Below are positions 7,680 to 16,119 of a stretch of 43,679 nt of DNA, in pieces. Both the position numbers and the translations under genes were made by a program. Numbering within the stretch: the stretch's first letter is position 1; the number at the start of each line of letters is the position of its first letter. Origin of the DNA: Acidobacteriota bacterium (GTDB lineage: Bacteria > Acidobacteriota > Blastocatellia > RBC074); assembly GCA_016789605.1 (NCBI GenBank), contig JAEUQO010000126.1:1-43679 (forward strand), written 5' to 3'. The notes under the pieces are model-generated. The model was not told the origin of the DNA. It made no database searches and saw only the letters and a list, made by a program, of their open reading frames with translations.

Positions 7680-8684
7680 TTACTGTGCCTGGGGTAAATC
7701 AATCACGGCATAAACGCCCAAGCGCGCCAGCGAAAACTCGGTCGCGCCGTCTAGCACGGCAAACTCGCTGAGCGTGGCGTCTTCGCTGCCGTAAACATAG
7801 GCTTTGCCCGGACCGAACTTGCCGCGCAGGCGCACACGGAAACCTTCGATATCGCGGCCACCATAATTGATCAAATGCAAACGCACGCCGCCATTGCCCC
7901 CCGTCAAGCGGCAGAGCACGGTTTCACTGCCATACACGCGCAGACTGCGATTTTCGTCGCCCAACTGTTTGCGAATCTTCTGCACAAATTCGCTGGGGTC
8001 GGCGGCCTCGGCTTTGGGATATTGTTTGGTGCCGAGTTTGATGTTGACGCGATATTGCGCAACCGGCGCGCTGCCGAGTTTGAACAACAGATTGCGCCGC
8101 GAGAGCAGATTCAAGACTTCGCCGACCAGCGGCGTACCGTCATCCACGACGCCCAAATCCGCAATGACAGGCAATTGCCGGGCGGGCACGGTGCGCAAAA
8201 ACGCCAACATTTTGCCCGCCGCATCCAGATCGGCTTTCTCAAATGCCACGACGGCGTCTGCGCCATAGGCCGAAGCCTCTGCCAACGCCAACGCGGCTCT
8301 GCCCGCAGGCAATTCGTAACGAAACTGGCCTGTCGGTTTGCGTACAAATCGCCAGCCGTTGGCATCAAGCCAGGGGCGCGTTGTCGCTGACGCCACATTG
8401 CCGCGTCCGACGACGCGCGGCACGGGCACTTTTTCGCGGCGTTCCAGTTCTGCCTGACTCAAGGCGGTGACAGAAAAGCCCGCTTGACGCCAGACGGCGG
8501 CGTTGTCAGCGGGCACAGCCATTTGAGAAATCCCCGCTTTTTGCAAAGCCGCTGCCGTATCAACGCTCTGCGACCAATACAACAGCGGCAACTTTTGCGC
8601 TGTGTCTGTCCGTTGTTGGGCGACTGCGCTGAAACAGCTACCGGCCAGCAACAGCAACCCAACCCACACGCCGCGCCGGGTCAT
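7680..8684 (-). CDS. Unknown exported protein
   Basis: A 334-residue protein that I do not recognise. It begins with a signal peptide (MTRRGVWVGLLLLAGSCFSAVAQ). The central part, around AGRAALALAEASAYGADAVVAFEK and ARQLPVIADLGVVDDG (from longer stretches), has the alternating pattern of an alpha/beta or TIM-barrel-like domain. The C-terminal ~100 residues (VRLHLINYGGRDIEGFRVRL, then VYGSEDATLSEFAVL) look like a beta-sandwich of the kind that ends many glycoside hydrolases. No catalytic acid pair can be assigned. The start ATG overlaps the DUF362 stop in an ATGA, so translation is coupled, and the two probably work together outside the cytoplasm. Confidence 0.75.
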   Translation of the reverse strand: MTRRGVWVGLLLLAGSCFSAVAQQRTDTAQKLPLLYWSQSVDTAAALQKAGISQMAVPADNAAVWRQAGFSVTALSQAELERREKVPVPRVVGRGNVASATTRPWLDANGWRFVRKPTGQFRYELPAGRAALALAEASAYGADAVVAFEKADLDAAGKMLAFLRTVPARQLPVIADLGVVDDGTPLVGEVLNLLSRRNLLFKLGSAPVAQYRVNIKLGTKQYPKAEAADPSEFVQKIRKQLGDENRSLRVYGSETVLCRLTGGNGGVRLHLINYGGRDIEGFRVRLRGKFGPGKAYVYGSEDATLSEFAVLDGATEFSLARLGVYAVIDLPQAQ

Positions 8685-9841
8685 AGCTCGATCTCCTTCA
8701 CCTTGATCTGCTTCAGGTCGTGCACGCCCAAACCGAGTTTGCCGGCGTATTCGACGTGGCCGGGTTCGCGAATGATGATGTTGGTGTTGGGGTCTTCGTC
8801 GCGGTTTTTGCCGTTGTTGAAATCAAGCGTCTTTTCGTCACGATTCCAGATCGAAATCGCGCCGTGGCGTTTGCGTTCGTTATCAATCGTATCGAGCAGG
8901 AGGCGGTCAATGGCCACCGGATCGGTGCCAAATTGAATCGTGCGCGGAAAGAAAACGTATTTCAGCGAAGGCGCAAACGGCCCACCGTGCCAGACGCCGC
9001 GCAAACCATCCATGATTTGCAGCACGGTTTTGGAACGCAGCGGCTCGACGCTGGCCAACGTACCGACGTACCAATAGGTGTGCGTGACGCCTTTAAAATG
9101 CGTGCGCGCCACATTGGAAAACCCGCCGTAGGCAACATTTTTCAAACAGCCGGTCGCGCCCACGGCCCCGTGGTCTTTCATGTTCGGAATGTTGATGATT
9201 TTGGTCAGCGTTTGCGAAATCAACCGGATCAGGTTCGAACGCGTATCGTCTTCGCCAAAAAAGTCGGCTTCGACATACACGCGCGGATCGTAATTCAACC
9301 GGTCAACAGAGCGGTTCTGGCGTTCGGCGGAATAGATGTTGACGCCGTCCGGCAAATACTGCGCATAGTTGATCTGGTTCATCTGATCCTGAAAGCGTTC
9401 AAACACATAGATGTTTTGCGCTTTGACGCCGACCGCCAGCAAATTGCGCACGGTTTCCGCCACAATCGGCGGCGAAGACACCACCCACGGGCGACCGCCA
9501 GCATTCACTTTAATTCCGACGACATCGTCGGGTTTGATGAACCGCCGCCAGGCATCAATCGTTTTGGCTTCGCCGGTCAGCGCGCGCATCCCGCGTTCCA
9601 TCATTTCGCGAATGACGTCCGGGTTGAATTCTTTGCCGTCCGCACTCAAGGATTTTTCCGCCTTCACCGACACCACTTGCCCGGGATATGGGCCGGGCAT
9701 GCCCAAATCGCCTTCGGCTTTGTAGGGCGTGACGATTTTGAAGGGGGGAATTTTGTGGACGATGTCTGCCTCGGCTTCAACCGGTAAGCCCGATGCCAGC
9801 GGCGAAGCGGCCAACAACTTAACGAATGTTCGGCGTTCCAT
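8681..9841 (-). CDS. DUF362 domain protein with Tat-like signal
   Basis: A 386-residue protein of the DUF362 family. It begins MERRTFVKLLAASPLASGLP, a twin-arginine-type export signal (RR at 3-4 followed by F-V-K). DUF362 landmarks are VVGIKVNAGG, IVAETVRNLLAVGV, IINIPNMKDHGAVGATGCLKN, QIMDGLRGVWHGG and QFGTDPVAIDRLLLDTI. Some DUF362 proteins carry ferredoxin-like clusters, but no Cys cluster is seen here; the function is not established. The ribosome-binding site AAAGGAG lies directly before ATG 9841. The stop overlaps the start of the downstream unknown exported gene by 4 bp. Two palindromic elements separate it from the RidA gene upstream. Confidence 0.88.
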   Translation of the reverse strand: MERRTFVKLLAASPLASGLPVEAEADIVHKIPPFKIVTPYKAEGDLGMPGPYPGQVVSVKAEKSLSADGKEFNPDVIREMMERGMRALTGEAKTIDAWRRFIKPDDVVGIKVNAGGRPWVVSSPPIVAETVRNLLAVGVKAQNIYVFERFQDQMNQINYAQYLPDGVNIYSAERQNRSVDRLNYDPRVYVEADFFGEDDTRSNLIRLISQTLTKIINIPNMKDHGAVGATGCLKNVAYGGFSNVARTHFKGVTHTYWYVGTLASVEPLRSKTVLQIMDGLRGVWHGGPFAPSLKYVFFPRTIQFGTDPVAIDRLLLDTIDNERKRHGAISIWNRDEKTLDFNNGKNRDEDPNTNIIIREPGHVEYAGKLGLGVHDLKQIKVKEIEL

Positions 9842-9869
9842 GCGACTCCTTTAGGTTCCTTGGGCAATA

Positions 9870-9919
9870 CAGACAAAGAAACACAAAGACGATTCAACCG
9901 CTTTGTGTTTCTTTGTCTG
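9870..9919. repeat. Perfect 19-bp palindrome, CTTTGTG type
   Basis: Arms 9870-9888 and 9901-9919 are perfectly complementary with a 12-nt loop. Each arm holds two CTTTGT words (CTTTGTGTTTCTTTGTCTG on one strand). It lies between the RidA stop and the DUF362 start. There is no adjacent T-run, so a simple terminator role is not clear. Confidence 0.8.
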
Positions 9920-9967
9920 CGCGAGCAGGCATGTTTTAGATCGTTTTTCAATTCGCTTTACGGATTG

Positions 9968-10031
9968 GCCACAGAGCCACGGAGGCTCAGAGAAATACTT
10001 AGAAACCTCTGTGGCTCTGTGCCTCTGTGGC
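9968..10031. repeat. Imperfect 25-bp palindrome of CTCTGTGG units
   Basis: Arms 9968-9992 and 10007-10031 pair over 25 bp with about four departures, one of them a possible G-U pair. The right arm is three 8-bp units, CTCTGTGG, CTCTGTGC and CTCTGTGG. It belongs to the same style of intergenic element as 9870-9919 and 17919-17983. Confidence 0.75.
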
Positions 10032-10060
10032 AAAACCCGTACGCCAAAATGAAATCTGAT

Positions 10061-10534
<474 letters not shown>

Positions 10535-10538
10535 ACGC

Positions 10539-10910
10539 TCATGATCCTTTCGTTGTGACGGGGTTGAGTAAACCGGAAAGTTCTAAAATCCGTTGTGACC
10601 ACGATTGAGCCTGCTCGGCAATTTGTTGGCGCCATACAATATCGCCCTGAATGATTGGCCAGCGTCCATGCCAGTATGCGAGCAATCGTTGTAGGGCGAC
10701 CAGTTCGATTTGTACGGAAAGCTCGGCTTCAGGCCCAGCCCATTCAATAAAGTGCTTGCTTTCGCGCATCACTCGTGAAGCCGCCTCTGGCTGTGAGACA
10801 AATGACCTCAAGCGCGCTAGGTTTGATGCCAAGTTCCCCAACCGCACGGGCAAAGGGTCTTTCATATAGCGCACCTTGCGCGTCTGTAATTTAACCTTCT
10901 CATCACTCAT
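10539..10910 (-). CDS. Small unknown protein
   Basis: A 123-residue cytoplasmic-looking protein that I do not recognise, without signal peptide or membrane segment. It appears mostly helical, with RLGNLASNLARLRSF, a central SVQIELVALQRLLAYWHGRW, and IAEQAQSWSQRILELSGLL. The start ATG overlaps the stop of the DUF5674 gene by 4 bp (ATGA), implying translational coupling, and the RidA gene starts 4 bp after its stop. The DUF5674 protein is its most likely partner. Confidence 0.72.
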   Translation of the reverse strand: MSDEKVKLQTRKVRYMKDPLPVRLGNLASNLARLRSFVSQPEAASRVMRESKHFIEWAGPEAELSVQIELVALQRLLAYWHGRWPIIQGDIVWRQQIAEQAQSWSQRILELSGLLNPVTTKGS

Positions 10911-11242
10911 GCGCCGAGAAACACCTTTTTAACGATAGTGCTAACGCGGTGTCGTAGCTGTGAATCAAGAATTTCCATCGCCGGATTATTTTGCCCAGGC
11001 CGTATGTTGATAAATGATTCATAACGAACTTCGTAGGTGGCGGGCACCCAATCTGCGCCCCAAACGTTTTCTTGACGACTCCCTTGCTCCAACAAGACAG
11101 CCTCACAATCAGCGTGCAATTCACCGCCACCTGCTACGACCTCTTGCTCCACATCAACCGCAAGTTTGATGTAATCGGTCAAAGCATCCAACATCTCTGT
11201 CAGTTGCTCCGACGTCGGGGGCGTTTTCAGCAAATAGATCAT
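10907..11242 (-). CDS. DUF5674 family protein
   Basis: A 111-residue protein resembling the DUF5674 family as I recall it: YIKLAVDVEQEVVAGGGELH, ADCEAVLLEQGSRQENVWGA, then YESFINIRPGQNNPAMEI. The conserved Gly-Gly-Glu-Leu-His-Ala-Asp-Cys and Asn-Ile-Arg-Pro-x-Gln-Asn-Asn motifs look like a metal or ligand site. No biochemical function is known to me. AAAGGAA lies before ATG 11242. It starts 2 bp after the RidA-fusion stop and overlaps the next gene by 4 bp, so it belongs to a compact operon. Confidence 0.75.
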   Translation of the reverse strand: MIYLLKTPPTSEQLTEMLDALTDYIKLAVDVEQEVVAGGGELHADCEAVLLEQGSRQENVWGADWVPATYEVRYESFINIRPGQNNPAMEILDSQLRHRVSTIVKKVFLGA

Positions 11243-11244
11243 TT

Positions 11245-12294
11245 CTATTCCTTTACCGCCACAACCGAGATTTTTACCAGTGCGACACCGCTTTGCGTGC
11301 GATCTGCTTTGGCAAACGGTTGCACGGTGGTACGCGTGGGCGGCGCAGCCGAAAAGAACGTCGCGTAAGTTTCGTTCATCGGTCGGAATTCGCCGATGTC
11401 GTCCAGGTAAACATTACTGGCGACGACGTGCGCCAAGGTCGCGCCATGTTTGGCCAGATTGGCGCTCAATTTTTGAAAGACGGCGCGCGTTTGCGCCTGC
11501 ACGTCGTTGGCGGCAACGTCGCGTTGCACCGTGCAATACACGGTTTTGCCATCAACGGCACAGCTTGCCTCCTTGACCGGCGCTTTACGCGTGAGCACGG
11601 CCCAGATGCCGGATTTCATTTGCGCAGGCAATTCGTGCATCGCAATCGCAGCGGTGGCGCTGGTGGCGTAATCGTTACGAAAAACGGTATTGCTGGCAGA
11701 CAGCTTCGCTTCGGCCAGCACGTTCTTGAATGCCTGTGCCGCCGCATTGTCAGTCGCGCCATACACGGCTGACAGATACACGCGGCCTGCAGCTTCGACC
11801 GCAGAGCTGGCGTGCCCGAGCGGTTTCAGGCTTTTCAGCGACAAGACTTTTTTCTGTTTCAAATCGCGCACGGCGACCACGGTCATTTCGACCGTCGTAT
11901 CCGTCGGCATTTTGGCCGTACCGATGATCGTGCGGGCGGGCGGTTGTTGGGGAAAATACGCGGCATAGACGCGATCCACGACAGCCAGATCGCTGATCTT
12001 TTCCAGATACAGTTGCATGTGAACCACGTGCTCCAGCGTCAACCCGGCGGTTTCAACAATCGCTTTGACGTTGTCCAGACACTGACGCGTTTGCGCTTCG
12101 ATGCCGTCGGGCATTTTGCCCGCCGCATCACGAACGCCCTGCCCAGAAACATACAGGTAATCGTCCGTCAGGATGCCTGGACTGTAAGGACCAACCGGTT
12201 TCGCGCTGTTGACAGGCACAATGACTTTTCGCTCAGGGGCGGCGGCAAATGCGCACACCAGAGCCAGACTCAGCAGAAAAAATGGTTTGAACAT
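11245..12294 (-). CDS. Exported multi-module RidA protein
   Basis: A 349-residue protein with a signal peptide (MFKPFFLLSLALVCAFAAAP) followed by repeated RidA-like modules. Module 1 (about 22-145) is complete, with Arg121 (PPARTIIGTAKMP) and Glu136 (TTVEMTVVAV). A middle segment (about 160-245: AVEAAGRVYLSAVYG, AFKNVLAEAKLSASN, then GIWAVLTRKAPV) looks like a degenerate module without the Pro-x-Arg motif. Module 3 (about 248-349) has Arg321 (PPTRTTVQPFAKA), but Lys341 replaces the catalytic Glu (ALVKISVVAV). RidA works as a homotrimer with active sites at subunit interfaces, so this may be a one-chain pseudo-trimer with one full site. It heads an operon with DUF5674, a small unknown and a second RidA. 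Confidence 0.85.
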   Translation of the reverse strand: MFKPFFLLSLALVCAFAAAPERKVIVPVNSAKPVGPYSPGILTDDYLYVSGQGVRDAAGKMPDGIEAQTRQCLDNVKAIVETAGLTLEHVVHMQLYLEKISDLAVVDRVYAAYFPQQPPARTIIGTAKMPTDTTVEMTVVAVRDLKQKKVLSLKSLKPLGHASSAVEAAGRVYLSAVYGATDNAAAQAFKNVLAEAKLSASNTVFRNDYATSATAAIAMHELPAQMKSGIWAVLTRKAPVKEASCAVDGKTVYCTVQRDVAANDVQAQTRAVFQKLSANLAKHGATLAHVVASNVYLDDIGEFRPMNETYATFFSAAPPTRTTVQPFAKADRTQSGVALVKISVVAVKE

Positions 12295-12505
12295 ATTGTC
12301 TCCGTTGGGCGCGGATTATACGGAAGATGTCCGGCCAGCCGCCAGCGCGGCAAGCAGATTGTGGCGCGGCAACAAAGAAAATCTGCAAAAACAAAAATCC
12401 CCAGACCAGCAAGGCCGTAAACCTTGACGCTCCCACAGGCCAGGAGTATGTTTCGCGCGTCTTCGACAAGCTGTAACGATCTGATCTAGGCGCCAGAATT
12501 ACCTC

Positions 12506-12537
12506 AAACAAAGCGGTCTCTAAACAAAGCAGTCTCT
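12506..12537 (+). repeat. Two adjacent 16-bp direct repeats upstream of a receptor gene
   Basis: AAACAAAGCGGTCTCT (12506-12521) is followed directly by AAACAAAGCAGTCTCT (12522-12537), with one mismatch. They end 40 bp before the receptor ATG, a position suited to an activator or repressor binding on two faces of the DNA. No regulator can be named. Confidence 0.6.
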
Positions 12538-12577
12538 CTTTAACCTGACAACTCAATATTTCCAGGGAGGATTCCCC

Positions 12578-15500
12578 ATGATGAAGCGTGTCTTTGGGCA
12601 AGGCTGGCAGCAATGGTACCTGTCGCTGCTCGCCCTAGTCCTTGTCTGTGCCGTATCTGGTGCGGCACAAACCACATCCACCACCATTCTCGGTACGGTT
12701 TCGGATGCGTCAGGCGCTGTGTTGCCCGGCGCGACCGTCACCGTCACCAATGTCAAAACGGGCGTCAAACGCCAGGACGTAACGTCTTCGACAGGGGATT
12801 TCAGCTTCCCACTGCTGGATGTCGGCGAATACGAAGTTTCGGTTGTAGCCAACGGCTTCAAACTGGAAATCCGCCGCAACGTCATTCTGCAAATCAACGA
12901 AAAAGTGCGTGTGGATTTTGCCATGCAGGTCGGCGCGACCAGCGAGCGCGTCGAAGTCACCGCCGCCACCGCCACCTTGCAAACGGATGATGCCACGCTC
13001 GGTTTGACGGTGGAACAACGCCGCGTCGAAGAATTGCCGCTCAACAATCGCAATCTGGGTGCGCTGGCCATCCTGCAACCGGGCGTACAATACGGCCCGC
13101 GCAGCGGCACTGACGGTCAGGGCTTTAACCAGCGGCAAGGTTCACACGGCATTCCCATTCCCGGCATCGGGTTGTCATTTGTCGCCAACGGACAGCGCGA
13201 AACCAACCAACACGCCACGCTCGACGGCGTAGTTGCCACCGAAGCGCGCGTCAACACGATTCCTTTCAGCCCCTCACCCGAAGCCGTGCAGGAATTTCGC
13301 GTGCTGTCAGGCAGCTATTCCGCGGAATACGGTTTCAACGCAGGCGCACAAACGATCATCGTCACCAAATCCGGCGGCAATGAAGTTCACGGTTCCGCGT
13401 TTGAATTTTTGCGCAACGACATCTTTGACGCCGAGAATTTTTTCCAGAACTACTTCAACGCGCCGGGACAAGCACGCAGCAAAAAGCCCTCGCTGCGACA
13501 GAACAATTTCGGCGGCGTGCTGACCGGCCCGTTCTGGATTCCGAAATTGTACGACGGCAAAAACAAAACCTTCTTCATGGTCAATTATGAAGCGCGGCGA
13601 CGCCGTGACGGCGGCTTGGCGCAAACCGCCAATCATCCGACATTGGCATTTCGCCAGGGCGATTTCAGCTCGCTGTTGAATCTGGCCACGCCGATTCGCA
13701 TTGTGGACCCGCTGACCGGCGATCCGTTCCCGAACAACATCATTCCGGCCAACCGCATCACCAACGTCGCCAAAGAGTTGATGAAATTCTGGCCTGAACC
13801 GCAACGCGTCAACGCCAATCCGCTGGTCGGCGTCAATTTCACGGGCTTTGAGCGGCGCAAACTGGACGACAGCCAGGTGTTTGTGCGCGTAGACCACAAC
13901 ATCGGCGAAAAAGACAAAATCTTTGGCCGCTATGCGTTCAACGACGTCACCTATTCGGTGATTCCGGGCGATAACCCGAACTTCACTTACTTCGTCGCCG
14001 GACGCAATCAAAACGTCGCCACCGCGTGGATCCACATCTTCAATCCCAGCTTCATCAACGAAGCGCGGTACGGTTACAACCGCTCGGTGGACAACACGCT
14101 GAACACACGCGCCAACACCAATTTCGACGTCGAAGCCCTGGGCCTGACCGGCTTCCGCGTGGTCAATGACGGCAACCGCAAATTCACGCCGCGCGAAACC
14201 GGCGTGCCGACCATCACGGTCAACAGCTTTTCGACGCTGGCCGAACAGGACGGCGGCAACGGATTCGATTTCAACAACCTGCACCAGTTCAACGACAACA
14301 TCACCTGGAGCCACGGCGCACACAACTCTAAATTCGGTTTTGATTTTCGTTGGGTGGCGCTTTTCCGTGGCGCAGCCAACGTTCCGCGCGGCGGGCTGAC
14401 CTTCAGCGGTGACTTGGCCAACAACGGTTTTGCCGCGTTTTTGCTGGGCATTCCCAGCAACACCACCACGCCCGAAGGTTTGCCGCGGACGCAAACCCGG
14501 CAAAAACGTTTTGCGCTGTATGCCACCGACGACTGGAAAGCCACGCGCAAACTGACGCTGAATTACGGTGTGCGCTGGGAATACAACACGCCTGCGGTGG
14601 ACATCGAAGGTTTGTGGCGCAGCCTCAGTTTCACGCAACTGACCAACGGATTGCCCACGGTCATTCCCGCCATCGGCACCGAATTTCAGTTTTATCAGGC
14701 GCAAAAAGACCTCTTTATGCCGCGCCTGGGCTTTGCCTATCGCCCGACCGACAACTGGGTGTTGCGCGGCGGTTTCGGGATTTATTACAACGTGCATCAG
14801 TTGAACAACTACACGATTCTGAACCTGAACCCGCCCAAATCGGGCACCAGCACCTTCGTCAATACGTCACTGGCGGGCAAACTCAACAACGCCGCCAACC
14901 AACCGGTGTTGACCTATTCCGCGCCCTTCGGCGTGGTGAATCCGACCAGCGCCACCGGCATCAACGCCCTCGATCCGGCCAACAACCAACCGTATACCAG
15001 TCAGTGGAGTCTGGACATTCAACGTCGTCTGCCGTTCGACACGGTGTTGTCGGTCGGTTACGTCGGCAACAAAGGCACCCACATTGACCAGACGGTGGAA
15101 CTGAATGCGCCTACACCGTCCATCCTGCCGAATCCGGGCGGACGCCGTCCGATTCCTTCGTTCGTAGACGGACCGGGCGGTCCCGTCAGACCGCTGAACC
15201 GGTTGCGCTGGCTCTCGTCAGACGGCAATTCGTGGTATCACGCCATGCAAGTCAACGCGCAAAAACGCTTCAGCAAAGGCTTGCAGCTGAACATCGCGTA
15301 TACCTACAGCAAGGCCGAAGGCGAAGGCTACGGCCGTAACGAAGGCGGCGGCGCGATTCCGAACTCGTACCAAAACCCGCGCAACCGTGCGGCAGAAAAA
15401 ACCCGTTATGGATTTGATTTCCGTCACAGCGCGGTGATCAGCTTCCTGTATGAACTGCCGACCATTCCGGCGTTCAAAGACAATCTCGGCAAACACTTCT

Positions 15501-16057
15501 TTGGTGGCTGGCAAATGAACAGCATTACCGTGTTGCGTTCGGGTCTGCCGTTTAGCGTCACGCAAACCAACACGATCAACACCATCGAAGGCCACGTCCG
15601 TCCTGATCGTCTGGCCAATGGCAAACTCTCCAATCCGACCATTGACAAATGGTTTGATCCCGACGCTTTCCGCGTGGTGACCTGCCAGCAACCCGGCGCC
15701 AACACCGATGCCGGACGTGCGCTCAACACTTACCTGGCGCAGTTCTGCCATTATGGCAGCGCCGGTCAGGGCATTCTGGAAGGTCCGGGATTCAAAAACG
15801 TGGATTTCTCGTTGCTGAAAAACACGCAACTGACCGAGAAGGTCAGGCTGCAATTCCGCGCCGAGATTTTCAACATCTTCAACACGCCGCAATTCGCCGT
15901 GCCCGCTTCCGGGTTGAACGCGGCGACGGCCTTCTTGCCGACGACCGCGGGCGGCGCGTTCCCCACCCAGGTCACGCCTTCGCGTGGCCCCGGCTCGATT
16001 TCCAGCCTGGTTGCGCCCATGCGGCAAATGCAGTTTGGCTTGAAATTGTTGTTCTGA
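12578..16057 (+). CDS. Oar-type TonB-dependent receptor
   Basis: A full-length 1159-residue outer-membrane receptor. It has a signal peptide (about 1-30, ending SGAAQ) and a carboxypeptidase-regulatory-like beta-sandwich (about 34-120: TILGTVSDASGAVLPGATVT, then GDFSFPLLDVGEYEVSV). The plug follows (EELPLNNRNLGALAILQPGV, then SAEYGFNAGAQTIIVTKSGG), then a ~900-residue barrel ending in RQMQFGLKLLF. ATG 12578 has GGGAGGA at good spacing; ATG 12581 is equally possible. It is followed by an exported hydrolase and a PLP enzyme, suggesting one uptake-and-processing unit. The tandem 16-bp repeats upstream may control it. The substrate is unknown. Confidence 0.93.
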   Translation: MMKRVFGQGWQQWYLSLLALVLVCAVSGAAQTTSTTILGTVSDASGAVLPGATVTVTNVKTGVKRQDVTSSTGDFSFPLLDVGEYEVSVVANGFKLEIRRNVILQINEKVRVDFAMQVGATSERVEVTAATATLQTDDATLGLTVEQRRVEELPLNNRNLGALAILQPGVQYGPRSGTDGQGFNQRQGSHGIPIPGIGLSFVANGQRETNQHATLDGVVATEARVNTIPFSPSPEAVQEFRVLSGSYSAEYGFNAGAQTIIVTKSGGNEVHGSAFEFLRNDIFDAENFFQNYFNAPGQARSKKPSLRQNNFGGVLTGPFWIPKLYDGKNKTFFMVNYEARRRRDGGLAQTANHPTLAFRQGDFSSLLNLATPIRIVDPLTGDPFPNNIIPANRITNVAKELMKFWPEPQRVNANPLVGVNFTGFERRKLDDSQVFVRVDHNIGEKDKIFGRYAFNDVTYSVIPGDNPNFTYFVAGRNQNVATAWIHIFNPSFINEARYGYNRSVDNTLNTRANTNFDVEALGLTGFRVVNDGNRKFTPRETGVPTITVNSFSTLAEQDGGNGFDFNNLHQFNDNITWSHGAHNSKFGFDFRWVALFRGAANVPRGGLTFSGDLANNGFAAFLLGIPSNTTTPEGLPRTQTRQKRFALYATDDWKATRKLTLNYGVRWEYNTPAVDIEGLWRSLSFTQLTNGLPTVIPAIGTEFQFYQAQKDLFMPRLGFAYRPTDNWVLRGGFGIYYNVHQLNNYTILNLNPPKSGTSTFVNTSLAGKLNNAANQPVLTYSAPFGVVNPTSATGINALDPANNQPYTSQWSLDIQRRLPFDTVLSVGYVGNKGTHIDQTVELNAPTPSILPNPGGRRPIPSFVDGPGGPVRPLNRLRWLSSDGNSWYHAMQVNAQKRFSKGLQLNIAYTYSKAEGEGYGRNEGGGAIPNSYQNPRNRAAEKTRYGFDFRHSAVISFLYELPTIPAFKDNLGKHFFGGWQMNSITVLRSGLPFSVTQTNTINTIEGHVRPDRLANGKLSNPTIDKWFDPDAFRVVTCQQPGANTDAGRALNTYLAQFCHYGSAGQGILEGPGFKNVDFSLLKNTQLTEKVRLQFRAEIFNIFNTPQFAVPASGLNAATAFLPTTAGGAFPTQVTPSRGPGSISSLVAPMRQMQFGLKLLF

Positions 16058-16065
16058 GTTGATGT

Positions 16066-16094
16066 GTTGGAGTGCGGCTGCGCCGCACTCCAAC
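16066..16094. terminator. Perfect 13-bp hairpin after the receptor gene
   Basis: GTTGGAGTGCGGC (16066-16078) pairs perfectly with GCCGCACTCCAAC (16082-16094) around a 3-nt loop, 9 bp after the receptor stop. No T-run follows, so it may attenuate read-through into the hydrolase gene or protect the upstream mRNA rather than fully terminate. Confidence 0.6.
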
Positions 16095-16119
16095 GCATTG
16101 CTGTTTGTGAGAGTGAATA

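Noticed and set aside
8720..9787. Plus-strand open frame (about 355 codons) opposite the DUF362 gene
   Set aside because: No recognisable domain; the minus frame encodes DUF362 with a good ribosome-binding site.
13307..14797. Long minus-strand open frame (about 496 codons) inside a receptor gene
   Set aside because: It lies wholly opposite the receptor, has no family features and is rich in Arg, Val and Gly as expected for a mirror of a GC-rich gene.
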